Positions 35,134 to 46,247 of a stretch of DNA of 64,000 nt are shown piece by piece (the stretch's first letter is position 1; every line of letters starts with the position of its first letter). The position numbers were made by a program, and so were the translations under genes. The DNA is from Terana coerulea (lineage: Eukaryota > Basidiomycota > Agaricomycetes > Polyporales > Phanerochaetaceae), in NCBI GenBank assembly GCA_024811115.1, contig JAKOGH010000696.1:1-64000 (forward strand), read 5' to 3'. The notes below the pieces were generated by a model. The model had not been told where the DNA came from and made no database searches. It was given only the letters and a program-made list of their open reading frames with translations.

Positions 35134-35602
35134 GTGTCAGCATATTGGTTTACAAAGAGAGCTCCGGCTGCTGTCTCGAACTCGTTGGCCATCCACATCA
35201 GAGCCCTATCCAGCAGGTCAGCTGGGGCCTGGCCTATCCGCTCCCACATGTTCTGTGCAGCTAGTTTCAAGATGGTGTTATCGTTGCTATGCTACCCTGG
35301 TGAGGTAGAGCTGCGTGCTTGCCTGCTCGGAGACTCACACAGTGTTGTATGCGTGGCAAGCGATCGTGTTCATAGGCTATGACAACTCGCGGGGGATTCT
35401 CGAAGGTTACTGGTGTGTGACCAAGACTCGCAGCAGGGATGATTCTATGCATCCCGGTGACACGTTCGAATCAGTACTAGTATAGCATCAGCCTAATGGA
35501 CCTGCGAACGTACCTCGATGCCCAGACCAGTTGCTGACGCGGACGCTTGACGCATCTGACTATCACCGAACGGCATCGGGCCGTGGGGCGATACGGCTAT
35601 AG
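35134..35602 (-). pseudogene. FAD monooxygenase C-terminal relic (copy 4)
   Basis: Between copies 2 and 3 a truncated trace of the same family remains. A block at 35602-35514 reads 'HGPMPFGDSQMRQASASATGLGIE' followed by GTACGT, equivalent to the A-H-A-M-x-P-F-Q-G-A-G-A-G-Q-A-I-E exon. A later block reads 'VVIAYEHDRLP' (about 35370), and a final block reads 'QNMWERIGQAPADLLDRALMWMANE' (about 35240-35165), matching 'QNQWGWVKSEDPADQLDRALKWI' of copy 3. The N-terminal FAD half is missing and frames are mixed. Confidence 0.6.
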
Positions 35603-35884
35603 ACTACGTGCAAACATTGATGTCAGAGCTGCGCGAATGCAAAATACGAGGCACGACCACGAACCAGGTTCTGTTATAACCACCGGTACCGTACTGACGA
35701 TGTCCTACATAGCTTACCGGCACGACCACGAGCCTGTTTGACAGTGGTTGTGGATCCAACGTATGGTACGGCGAGAAACACCAAGTATTATGCATATGAC
35801 AGGATTGAGCCGAACATCCGCATTGCATGTAGTCACTACGCAATAGCCCTCACCCAACCCCACACACATCGACATGATCATTGG

Positions 35885-37655
35885 TTAGAGTTTGGCCCTA
35901 GGCTGGTTTGAAATCCACTTCAGAGCCCGGTCCAATTGGTCTGCAGGATCTTCGCTCTTGACCCAGCCCCATTGATTCTGAATTGCGGGGGCTACAGCAG
36001 CGATATCGTCCTTGTGCACGCTGCGAAGTTCGTAGTACGAGCCAGCAGTCCGCGAACCGTGCATGATACTGGTTGCAAAGGAAGCCTGACATGCTCGTAG
36101 GCTTTGAGAGCCTGCGAAACGTTGCCAAGCGTGACGGATGGTTGTCCGAGTATTCCGGCAAGGATGTATGCATCCTGTAGCCCAAGGTTAGTCCAATAAA
36201 ATAATCTGAAAGTCAAAATACGTACCTCGATGCTTTGACCGGCTCCGGCCCCAAGATGCGGAGTCATCGCATGAGCCTAAAGACGTATTTCATGAGCATC
36301 TGTGTAATGAATGCCGTCTCTAGCATACCGCGTCTCCGAGGAGGGCTACACGGCCTTGAACGTAGGCTGGGAGTGGGTGTAGCTGGTGTACGGCCCATTT
36401 CAATGGATTCTTCACTCTCTGGATTTTACTCAGTAAATTGCAGTAAGAGCCACATGTCTTTACGCACCTTGATTAACTCCTGCGCTTCAGGAACCCAGTC
36501 TTCGAAGCACTCGGCGACCTCCTCCCCAGAGCTCTGCGTGACCCAAGGCTGACCGTAAGGCTCGCCCTCCCTCTGCGGTTCCGCCTTCATTCCCACGAAA
36601 TTGACAATCTTGCCTTTGGCAATGGGGTAACATACGATGTGCTGCAAATGCAATTATCAGTTAATGCAGCACGCGCCCTACACACATACACAACTCACTT
36701 TATTGATTCCGCAGTACTAGCAGACGTTAGACTGTCAGTAAGGTACAATGTTCCAGGATTCGATTCGCTCACCATAGTCGGCCATCTCAACGCCCGGTGT
36801 TTCTGGCCGTTCTGAATAGGAAGACTTTCGCTGGGAATGAGGGCACGATATACCACGGTGCTGCTCCAGAAGGGCTCAATGAACTTCCGTAACTCGGGTT
36901 TGCCTGCGCTGGCCATGTCTTCATACATGCGACGGCGTACAACAGACTTCACACCGTCAGAGCCAATGAGAATGTCACATGTAGCAGTGGAACCATCTCC
37001 GAATGTGAGCTTGATGGGGGCTGAAGGCGAGCTTTGGGTGTACGAATGTAACCGCTTCCCAAGATGGCCTACGCCTTCGGGCAAACGAGCAGCCAATGCA
37101 TCGAGGAAATGCGCACGATGATAGAGATGAGTAACATCTGTCGGTGGTTGTGTCAAAACCACCTCTTCCAAATTATAGCATAAAACGCACAAGGCAAATC
37201 TAGTAGGTGGATTCTGTGGCCCTCCCCAGGTAGATCGGCTCTCCAATAGTCAAACCCGAAGTTGGGATCTTGACATCCACAGCCATTCAGCGGTGTTATT
37301 CGTTCTACTCGCGGTAGCACTCACCCGCGGAGCCGTCTACAGGAACGCCTGCTACCTCTCGGAGCTGTTGATCCAACCCTATTAGAGTCAGAACTCTCCA
37401 CGTCCTCCCCACATCATCACACCCGCCCCCACTTCCTTGAAACTACCTGCGGCTTCATAAACTGCGACTTCAATGTCGGAGAACTTGGATAGCGCAATAG
37501 CTAACGTAAGGCCACCTATACCACCGCCGCTAGAAGGAACAGAACCAAAATAACAGCGCGTAACGGTAATGAAGGCCAAGCTGAACGCACCATATTGCGA
37601 CCCGGAACTTCGGTAGGGGCGTAGCGGGAGCTACCGCCCAAGGGTCGTCAGACAT
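35885..37655 (-). pseudogene. FAD-dependent monooxygenase, copy 3, two frameshifts
   Basis: Same family and exon plan as copies 1 and 2. Start 'MSDDPWAVAPATPLPKFRVAIC' at 37655, FAD motif CGGGIGG across intron 1, 'GSDGVKSVVRRRM' in exon 4 (Ser replaces the Cys of the G-C-D-G motif of the other copies), an 18-nt exon at 36699-36716 and 'LLGDAAHAMTPHLGAGAGQSIED'. One base is missing near 37412: 'VMMWGG' continues as 'RTWRVLTLIGLDQQLREVAG' only after a frame change. Another base is missing near 36080: 'YEHVRLPF' continues as 'ATSIMHGSRTAGSYYELRSV' only after a shift. As it stands the product is truncated. Both lesions are next to short homopolymers, so consensus error is an alternative to true decay. 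Confidence 0.8.
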
Positions 37656-38095
37656 GCTTGTGTGTTGCGGTGAGCACTGGCAGGTATGAAGACACTCCAC
37701 GGCCTTGGTCATATTATGGACCATGCATCGCGGATCAGTAAGTTGCTGAGCGGTCACGAGCAACTTATGCCGTCACAAGTCTATGTTTGCATTAGGTGGC
37801 CCACGCTGCAACAGAAGATTAGCCTTCTGGACTTCGAGTTTGGTGAAGAACCATTGACCCACCGCTACAACGTTCCATCGCATGTGCGTCAACTTTGTGA
37901 CAGCTGACGAAAAGTTTCCCATGAGTGTGAACCAATCTAGCAAAGATACCCCAAAGTGCTTGATTTACAGCCCACGCTCTCGGTGGAAGAAACAAAGAAA
38001 TGTGCGTGATATTGGAAGTAGATGAACGGGATGAGCTAGATATCAACGACCAAAGACTGCATAGAAAGCCTGCATCCGATGCATGAAGAAAACTA

Positions 38096-41000
38096 TTACC
38101 TCTTCCCAACAATGCCCGTTCGATCGCGTTTGCTCTTCTTTTTCGCTGCTTGCGACAACGACATGTAAGCATAGGGATCAACGCCACCCTTCTTAGCATC
38201 TCCTCCAGCTTTCTGTTCGTGCGCCGTGAGCAGTATTTGACATATAGAAACGAGGTACGAACTTTCGCTTTGAACTCTTGACCAAACTTGGGTTCGTTGC
38301 GCCGCTTCTCCTTCTTTGCCGCAGGAGCCTGACCGTCGGCCATCTCGACGTCCTCCACCTCGTTATCATCGCGGCGACGCTTTTTGGTGTCCTTGTTGAA
38401 CTTCACGCGTCCATTCGGGCCGCGTGTGAAACCGTCTGCCGAAGTGATGACCTCGCGATAAGCGGTTCCAGCAACGTCCTGTTGGGCCATGTCTTCGTCG
38501 TGCTCGCCCCCGTCTTCGTCGTCAATGACCATCTTGCCCGTCTCGTCGTCGGTCTTGTATCGTGAGGCGTCTTGGCCGGGTTTTCGGCGCTTCTTGTTCT
38601 GGGCGTCTATAGACAGACAAAATAAATGAGTGAACGCGCAGTCAGCACGAATAAACATGGCGCACTTGTGATACCGGACGCAGCACCAGACAGAAGATCC
38701 ATCGGTGAATCATCATCCACCCTCAACCGTGCGCCGCCAGTGTTGTTGGCCTTGCGTCCAGCTCGCGTCTGTTGTGGCGCAGTGTCGTCGTCGCTGTCGT
38801 CGAGCTCTGACTCGCTACCGTAAAGGACGTCCTCGAACGCATCACCCGTCGCGGGCTTGGTAGACGGGCCTTCGTCTTCGCCCTCTTCCTCTTCCTGAGC
38901 ATTCGCATTCTTCTTCCTCTTGGCCCGCTCCTTCCGCTTCTTGATGTTGAGCAGTACCTTGCGCGCGTCTTCTTCGCCGGCGCACGAGTATACATCTTCC
39001 CAGCTGAACCGCCTGAGCATCCGCTCGAAGATATGACGGACCTTAGCTTTGAAATGATTCTTGTGGTCGTGTGACCAGCTGAGGAGCGCAGGCACAAGTT
39101 GCTTCAAGTGCGGTTGGAGTAGGTCGACGGGCATGGTGTGGATTGCGAGCTTGATGTAGCCCAGGGCAGACTTGACGATCTCCCGATTTTTTGACGTAAC
39201 GAATATAAGCAGGGTGGTGAGAATTTCGGTATGCATTTGAGGTGTGACAGCATCTAAAGGACTCATTAATTTCAGTCGCATTTCAATTAACCGGTCAACC
39301 AACTTACCCTTGAACTCGAAAACAAGTCTTGAAATGGCTGTGACGGTTGCACTGATCATATGCGGGCTTGCACCCGCCAGACCACCCGCAATCATCGTGA
39401 CATATTCTTCCACACTTGCAGCCACTGGCGGAAGTGCGTGAGCATAATATACAAAGCCGGAGATAGGTTTGACGCACCTTCGCCTTGACCGCTCTCATCC
39501 ATGTCCTCGACCTGATTCCGGCGAACAACTCCTCCTTGTGCCATTTTGCGACCCATGGCCACCACTAAGTCAAATGCAGCCACTCTGGCCTTCTCCGACG
39601 GCTCCTTCGTGCCGAGGACAGCTTCTGGGATAATGGAAGGAATAAGATGGAGACTGGTGGGCGGTATCTGGGCGACTAGTTGGCTCAACAGAATGAACCG
39701 GTCCTTCTTCGCAGCGGGAGCCAGCCCGTCCAAAAATCCGTCGAGCTTCTCGATCACGACTTGCGCGTCCACGCTGACCTTACCACCTTCGAGCAGCTTG
39801 CCTAAAATCTTGTAGCCGCGCTTCTGCACTGCGTTGTCCTTGCTCTCAAGAATCTCGTCCGAAAGGCAGGCCTCAAAGAGAGCTTGGGCTTCAGTAGTCG
39901 GAAGATACGGAAGCAAGAGAACCAGAAGGTCCAAGGTCATAGCAACTACACTGCTAGGATCCCGTGACGTTCCCGCGCCCTGCGACGAAGCGGCCTTGAG
40001 ATTCTGCTTCAGTAGTGCGATCAGTTTGTGGTATGCCTTTGCGACATCCTGCAACAGAACCTATCAGCGCATGTAAACGTTACATCGAAAAGAATAGGTA
40101 ACCTTAGTGTCGGCAATAGCCATCCATGTGCTGATCACATCGCCAACGGGTCCTTGGCTATCCCGGCCAGCGCTGCTGAACACGTTGAACAAAACCGCCA
40201 ACCAGCTCTCCACCTGTGTACGCAAGTAGACGACATTCTCGGTAGCCTGGGCCTGACTGATAGGCGCGGCACGGACTGCCTCTGGAAATTTGACGAGTAG
40301 AAGCGAGTCCCCGGAGGCTAAGGCGACGTTAGAATCCACGACGACCTTTAGAGCCTTCAAGACCGACGGCCGCAGTTCAGCTTGCGAGTAGAGAAGCTGG
40401 GAAAGGAGTTGCGCAAACTGCGCGTTGAATGCCTGCAGCGACGGTGTCAGCATATAGGCGCATACAGGACGCTTTCACATACAGTCTTCAAGTCTAGGCT
40501 TCCATAGCAGTAGCCATGAAGTCCAGACCAGATCTGGTCCACCAATACGCTCCACACCTTCGATTCGGACGCTCGTCCTTCGCCTTCTGCCTTCTGCTGC
40601 AAGTCGAACATCCTCTCGGTTAGGGGTACAAAGTACGACACAAAGTGTGAGAGAGGAGAGGAGTGAGGTTGATTCGAGCATGGGGAGTAAGAATGCACGA
40701 GGCTCTCTGCCGGCTTGACTGGTGATAGGGTTAGATATGTCCGACCATCGCGTACATCGAGTACTTACCGGTCAGCAGGCTCGAGATTGAGTGGTAGCTC
40801 GCGAAGTAGAACCTCTGGGCCGAGCACTTGCATAGCAGTGCTCAGTGTCTGGTCAGCGGCTTCCTTAAACTCGAAGCTCTTCTGTACCCGCAGTTCTGCG
40901 ATCTTGACGATGACGGGCAACAAAAGCTGCTCTGCGGCAGTTGGGTCACTATTTGAAGCCCCTTTGTATCGCAAACCCGCAATCAAAGACGAGATTACCA

Positions 41001-42285
41001 AAAGTACTTGAGGTATCGCTGAGGCATAGGTAATCGCGCCGAGCGCTTTTGCTGCCTGCGAAACGATCTTGCTGAGGGTAGACCTGGCATTTGCTTCTCC
41101 GCGTTCGTTGAGGGCAGCGTCAATCGAGGCGGGTGTAAGACACTTCACAATCTGCTCGAGAGCGTCTGCCGCGGCCTTCCGAATCGTAGCGTCGGAGGAC
41201 TCGAGGAATGACCAAATAGCTTTCCATGTTTCCCCTATTCTATTCGCGCAGGCGTCAGGCTCGGCAGCACGGTATGCAAGCATAGATGTCGCAAGCAAAT
41301 TGGTCCATGCAGGGACAATAGCGACGTCTGTCTTCGACGGAGATGAAGACAGCACAACTCGGAGTATATCCTGTAGTTGGTTTTGAGCGTTGTTAGTCGG
41401 CTCATCCACAGGAATGGAGAGGAGGTCGGCAAGGATGGAATATGAAGCTTGCGAGAGGTAAGGGTTCCCGAGCCGTGGTAGGGTGAGCAAAGCAGCGGAG
41501 ATGTTCGGGAGGGACTACAAACGCAGATCGGTATTAGCGCGTTGTGAGGAGTATAGAGGACTCACAGATGGTGGGAGATTTGAAAGCACCGGGCGCAAGA
41601 AAGCGAGTAAATGGATCGCAGTGTCGGATCCATCTACCTCAGCTTTCTTACCCTTGAACTTAGGCATACCTCCGGAAGTCAATTCCTCTAGCGAGGCATT
41701 CACCCATTCCGACGTCCTCTCTGCGTACGGGTGGCTAAGCATGGGAGGCGGTGGGCTAGCCAGCACATCCTTCACCAACTCGGCCGCACGCTTGCGCACC
41801 TTTGGCCGGGGATCCAGACATAAATGCAGAATCGAGCCAAACGCGTTTCGGAGACCTGGTGTCTCAAGTTGTGGGCGTTCCAGAGCACCAAATATCGCCG
41901 CGTAGAATGTAAGCTGAGAGCGCAGAGGTGGTGCATGAGGGACAAGGGCAGGGAATAGCGGCGCTGAGAGGTTAATGATCGTATTCAGATTTGACCGAAT
42001 GACGGGGTGCGGGACGAAAGGGGTGACCAGCGCAAGGAGGTACAGTTCGGCAGGGAGGACATCACCGTCGCCTAGCGCAGGGCTAGAGGTTCGTGATGCT
42101 TGCAGCGTGCCATCGAGAGTGGTGAGGAGCGCGGCAAAGTAGGCAGTTGAGCTCTTTTCTGTGTTTTGTTCCCGAAACGTCTGTTCCAAGGCCCTGAGTA
42201 GCGTCGCTGGTGCTTTCTGATGTGGTAGATTCGACGACGTGTGTGGCCGTATTTTAGAGAGTGCTTGCTCGAGGCTGTCAGCCAT
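38096..42285 (-). CDS. RRP12: Ribosomal RNA processing protein 12
   Basis: HEAT-repeat karyopherin-like factor needed for nuclear export and maturation of both ribosomal subunits. The N-terminus 'MADSLEQALSKIRPHTSSNLPHQK' parallels the yeast start of the family, so 42285 was chosen, although the frame stays open to 42483. Main coding blocks on the minus strand are 42285-41567, 41515-40768, 40690-40480, 40440-40105, 40052-39475, 39425-39310, 39250-38670, 38605-38265 and 38200-38096. The middle block around 'LDLLVLLLPYLPTTEAQALFEACLSDEI' is the NUC173 region. The C-terminal third is acidic and then basic ('KKRKERAKRKKNANAQEEEE', 'KKKSKRDRTGIVGKR'), as expected for a nucleolar protein. No frame break was noticed. 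It is divergent from the acyltransferase gene. Confidence 0.9.
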
Positions 42286-42548
42286 GGCGTCGGCGAGACT
42301 TTTGGTGAAGAGGAGGTATTGGTAAATTAGAGTGTGCGGCGCTTCAGCAAGATTTTGCGCCTCGGTGATGCCGCATAATGATAGACGCTGGCGCCTTTTG
42401 CTAAAAATGGGCAAGGGCGGGACGCCACAGACGCAGCGACTTTCGCCTGTGCTCGGCGATGATTGCGTTCCCAACGCGGCCATGCTGATGTCCCACTTCC
42501 CTCATTACCACGACCTCCTCGACTCTCCTAGCTTCGTGACCGCCGTGC
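42286..42548. promoter_or_regulatory. Compact divergent promoter, RRP12 and acyltransferase
   Basis: Only about 263 bp separate the two chosen start codons. No TATA box is obvious. An open RRP12 frame covers part of this region to 42483, so either the promoter overlaps a possible N-terminal extension or the upstream frame is chance. Confidence 0.4.
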
Positions 42549-44740
42549 ATGCCTCAGGGCTCTGAGACTCCATGGTCGTACTTTCTGATTCGGTGCGTGC
42601 ACGCTGAGGAAACGACGGGGAGATTTGACCTGACGTGCAACCATGTACCCTGGCTGCTTGCATACAGTCTTCTCTTCAAGTTCGTTCTCAAGATATTCTA
42701 TGGAACCATAGTGGTTGAGGGAACGGAGAACATTCCTCCGCAAGGTCAACCTTGGTAAGTCGGGTGCCCCTGCAACGTAATTAGTACTCACACATCATTT
42801 ACAACTGTGTAGTATTGTATGCGCAAACCACAGCAACTCCTTGACGGACGCTCTGTACGATGTCACGATATTGTTTTCGACTATGGACAGTCCTGACTTG
42901 CCAGCAGTGTTCTGGTGACGTCTATCCCATCCAAGGTCTGCCTAGACTCAATTGACACCACAATGTCCAACAATCCTAACTGGATCAATCCTCTTTCAAT
43001 AGGAAAGAAATCTTTTACGCCTTACAGCTAAGGCGACACAATTTGGAAAACCTACTTTCACGAGCTGGCTGATCGAGTCCGCGGGAACTGTTCCCATTCA
43101 ACGACGGAAGGACCATGCAGATGGCACAATTGACAACATAGAGGTTATGTCGCACTTGAAAGAGGTAGGACTTCACAATAGATTTTATCTCTAGTGCCTG
43201 ACCAAGTACTCGCTGTTGTTGGTTATAGGCGTTGGAACTAGGCGATGCTGTCTGTTTGTTCCCTGAAGGCGGAAGTCGGTATCACCCGACTATTGCTCCC
43301 TTGAAGACAGGCGGTGAGTTTAATACATTTTTGTGAATTGGCAGACGCACTCATGGCAGCCCTGTATAGTGGCACGCCTTGTCTCAGACGTACTCAACAG
43401 GAACAGAGACAATCCAGACTTCGAGGTCTCCGTGCTTACATGCTCTATCACTTACATGTTCGTAGCCATCTCGGTACTCTTCTTTGCGTGAAATAACATA
43501 TATGTTGCAGGCATCGTCAACATTTTCGCTCGGACGTTCTCGTCACCTTCCATCCACCTATGAAGTTCACACCTGCTGTCAGCATGCCAATGATCGCTGC
43601 ACTTTCTCATTATTGACATTTCTCCTTTTACGAAAAGACCCACCCTGAACTCTTGGAGCCCGTCGACTACACTCACATCCGTTCGCTTACCGCGAAGATG
43701 CATCATGAGATTGCCACAGGTACCCTGTCGGCCCCGTCATGGCGCCTCGTCCGCAACGCCAAACTGGCTGCTAGTATCTATGCACCACTCGGTACGGAGA
43801 TGAGCCTTGGCGACTACGTCCGGGTCGTACGCATTTTTCTCGAGGTGTTCAAGCTTGCCGAGGCTTCCAAGAACGGGACTGCCGGTGGCACCACGAGCGC
43901 GAGCGAGGCTGAAGGTGAAGGTGATGGGGAAACAAAGCAGTTGGAGGAGAAAATATTGTGTCTGAGCGCTGACCTGAAGGTAAGTCGACGTTGCGGCGTC
44001 ATTTTTCCGGCGTACTCACTCAGTGATAGGCCTATCAAGACAATCTCTCCAAGCACGGCGTCAAAGACGACCGCATCCGCCGCCCCCTCACCCGCCCCGT
44101 CATCCTTTACCGTCTGCTCGTCCGGCTCACCTGGTCCATCTTCCTCTTCTCCATCTCCCTGCCAGGTCTTCTGCTCTGGCTGCCCGTCTTCATAACGACC
44201 TTCATCGGCGTACGCGAGTTCAAGCGCGCCGGCGGGCCGATCTGGGACACCTGGGACGAGATTGCACAGTACAAGCTCGTGTACGGCCTGCTCTCGGGCG
44301 TGTGCGTCTGGGGCGCGGCCGTGCTACTCACGCTGCCCATCGCGCCGGTGACCGCCGTGCTCGTCCCGCTCGTGATGTGGGTCTCCCTGCGCTGGCTCGA
44401 GGACGCCGTCGCCGCATTCCGTGCGTTCGCTGCGCTCGCTCGCCTGCTGCGCATGGGCCCGCGCGAGCTCGTGCTCATGCGCGCGACGCGCCGCGATCTG
44501 CACGCACGCGTGCTCGAGCTCGCGGTGCACACGCTTGGCCTGCCGGCGGCGCCCGAGGCGCATTTCGCGCAGGACTCCGAGGCGGACGTGAAGTGGAAGC
44601 GGGACAAGGGGCGCGTGCGTGGGCGATGGGAGAGCAAGACGAAGTATTTCTCGTTGAGGAGACGGAGAAAGAGGGATTGGAATGAGACGTTGAGGCTGTA
44701 CGATAAGGTTGACTACCCTGACGACTCGTTCTTCGACTGA
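42549..44740 (+). CDS. Glycerol-3-phosphate/DHAP acyltransferase, GPT2/SCT1-like
   Basis: Membrane acyltransferase of the endoplasmic reticulum and lipid droplet that makes lysophosphatidic acid, the first step of glycerolipid synthesis. About eight short introns are spliced. Family motifs are 'CANHSNSLTDAL' (the His/Asp catalytic motif, beginning at the exon after 42820), 'GTVPIQRRKD' (43090-43120) and 'LFPEGGSRYHPTIAPLKTG' (43255-43312). Later exons give 'SVLTCSITYM', 'HRQHFRSDVLVTFHPPMKF' and 'MHHEIATGTLSAPSWRLV'. Two or three membrane segments follow in the C-terminal part ('LLVRLTWSIFLFSISLPGLLLW', 'LVYGLLSGVCVWGAAVLLTLP'). An acidic linker around 43880-43960 and a basic tail ending 'KVDYPDDSFFD' complete it. 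The 5' end may hold one more intron just after 'PWSYFLIR'. The frame is otherwise intact. Confidence 0.85.
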
Positions 44741-44967
44741 ACATAGGCATATATAAATTCGCAACTGTTCATTTGGTATGGTACAGAGGCCACGGCAAAA
44801 GCAGAATTCCGGGATCGAAACCTAAGGGTGCAGCAACAGGAAAAAATAGCTCTAAATAACGAGAAATATCTGCTATCTGAAGTGCCGTCGCTGTTCGTTA
44901 TGAGACAGCTGTCCAAATCCGACGTTATGTCCTGGCGCAATGCTGTGGAGGCCTGCCAGTTATTCTT

Positions 44968-45841
44968 CTACCCAGCAATAGGCTCATAGGCCCTGTTTCC
45001 GGCAGCCCATCTGTGCCCACGGTTTGCAGCCATACCCGTGGTCACGATTCCGAAGGTGGCGAATACGGCGAAGATCCAGGCCAAAACGCCAAGAATGTAA
45101 GCCGCACCTAGAAGAAGAGCCTCGATGAACGGAAAGCAAAATGTCAAAGCTCCGTGCAAACAGACCTGGCCGGGCTCTATCGAGGACGGGGAGGGTTGCA
45201 TTGCTGTAGGTATCCGTTATGATCGCAAAGGTGGCGATCAACGAGGCAGCTTTGAGGCGTCAGGCTTTGCAGCATCGGGAATAACAACCAAACTCACCAT
45301 GCAAACCAACTAAAACAGCTACTGCTCTCCAGATCCTCCGCCTCCTCGAGTGCGTCGTCACTCCAAACACGAGCGCGAGGCACGAGACGACGGCAAAGCC
45401 TGCGCCCATCTCCGAGAGGAAACCCGCCGTCGTCCACAGGATGCAGAAGTGCTTGTTCTCCTTCTCACAGTAGTCCGCTTTGCGAGCAGGGAAAGGACGA
45501 CATGAGTAGTTTGAGTACTCGACGTTCGTGCCGTCCGGGGTGCCCGGCAGTGGGATTGTTTGGCGTTCACAGAGGCGGGTGAGCCCGTACTGCGTGGTGA
45601 TTCTCTGGCCTAGGAAGTTGGTGTGCACAAGCAGCCTACGGAAAGGTTAAAGAATGCATGTAGGTCTGCATGTCTATACCCACCAGTCAGGTCGGCGGAT
45701 GGAAATCAGGTTCTGAGGAGCAGCGAGTTCAGCTATACCTATATCTTTCGTTGTGCGTGCATGTCACTGTCTCAAGATACGCACCAGGGTAAGGGTGAAC
45801 ACGACTGCAAAAAATGCAATGACATAGGATGACTTTCTCAT
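44968..45841 (-). CDS. Four-pass membrane protein, claudin/SUR7-like layout
   Basis: Five exons can be joined in frame from the start at 45841 ('MRKSSYVIAFFAVVFTLTL', first membrane segment) to the stop at 44968. The product is about 220 residues. A long extracellular-type loop with several cysteines follows the first helix ('LCERQTIPLPG', 'YSCRPFPARKADYCEKENKHFC'). Three more helices come next: 'GFLSEMGAGFAVVSCLALVFG', 'IWRAVAVLVGLHAASLIATFAI' and 'AAYILGVLAWIFAVFATFGIV'. One long loop after helix 1 and a short tail is the topology of claudin, PMP22 and fungal SUR7/PalI proteins, but no family-specific motif was identified. It is convergent with the acyltransferase. Confidence 0.65.
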
Positions 45842-46004
45842 ACTGGCAAGTCAGGTTTGTTAAGGAAGACGTCAATGGTTGAGGTGAAAGTCAACGCTTT
45901 GTCCTCGCAGGATCTGCGGATGCATGCAAGCACAGTAGCGCCGGAGAATGCTTACATATTCACTTACTGAATATTTATGTGCGGGGATAACAAAGCCTTA
46001 TAAG

Positions 46005-46030
46005 TTCAAATTGTCTTGGGATATCGGATA
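46005..46030 (+). repeat. Left copy of a 26-bp direct repeat flanking an F-box gene
   Basis: The segment around AAATTGTCTTGGGATATCG matches 48232-48257 at all but three positions (C/T, T/C, G/A), with a looser match continuing to a shared TCTGACC / TCAGACC about 20-30 bp further on. The F-box gene lies entirely between the two copies. Confidence 0.6.
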
Positions 46031-46247
46031 TCCTCTTCGCTATGAAGTCTGACCGCCGTGACTACATGGCAGCCGGGGACATGTACTTGCTCATTCCACA
46101 AGTCAATACATATCATTATAACGTCGACTCAACAGTCCACATACGCTAGGAACAAACGCAGTCTGGAATAAATCAATTACTTTGACTATACACTCGCCCA
46201 TGTTCGCCTTCGTTGTCCCGCTCCTCTCCCTTCCTCTCCATGTTTCA

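Noticed and set aside
35651..35740. Two copies of GGCACGACCACGA about 70 bp apart
   Set aside because: Only two short units, no array structure and inside decayed monooxygenase DNA; probably chance or minor local duplication.
42286..42483. N-terminal extension of RRP12 starting at 42483
   Set aside because: The frame is open but the extra residues ('MAALGTQSSPSTGE...') do not resemble the family, whose N-terminus matches from 42285; it also lies in the divergent promoter.
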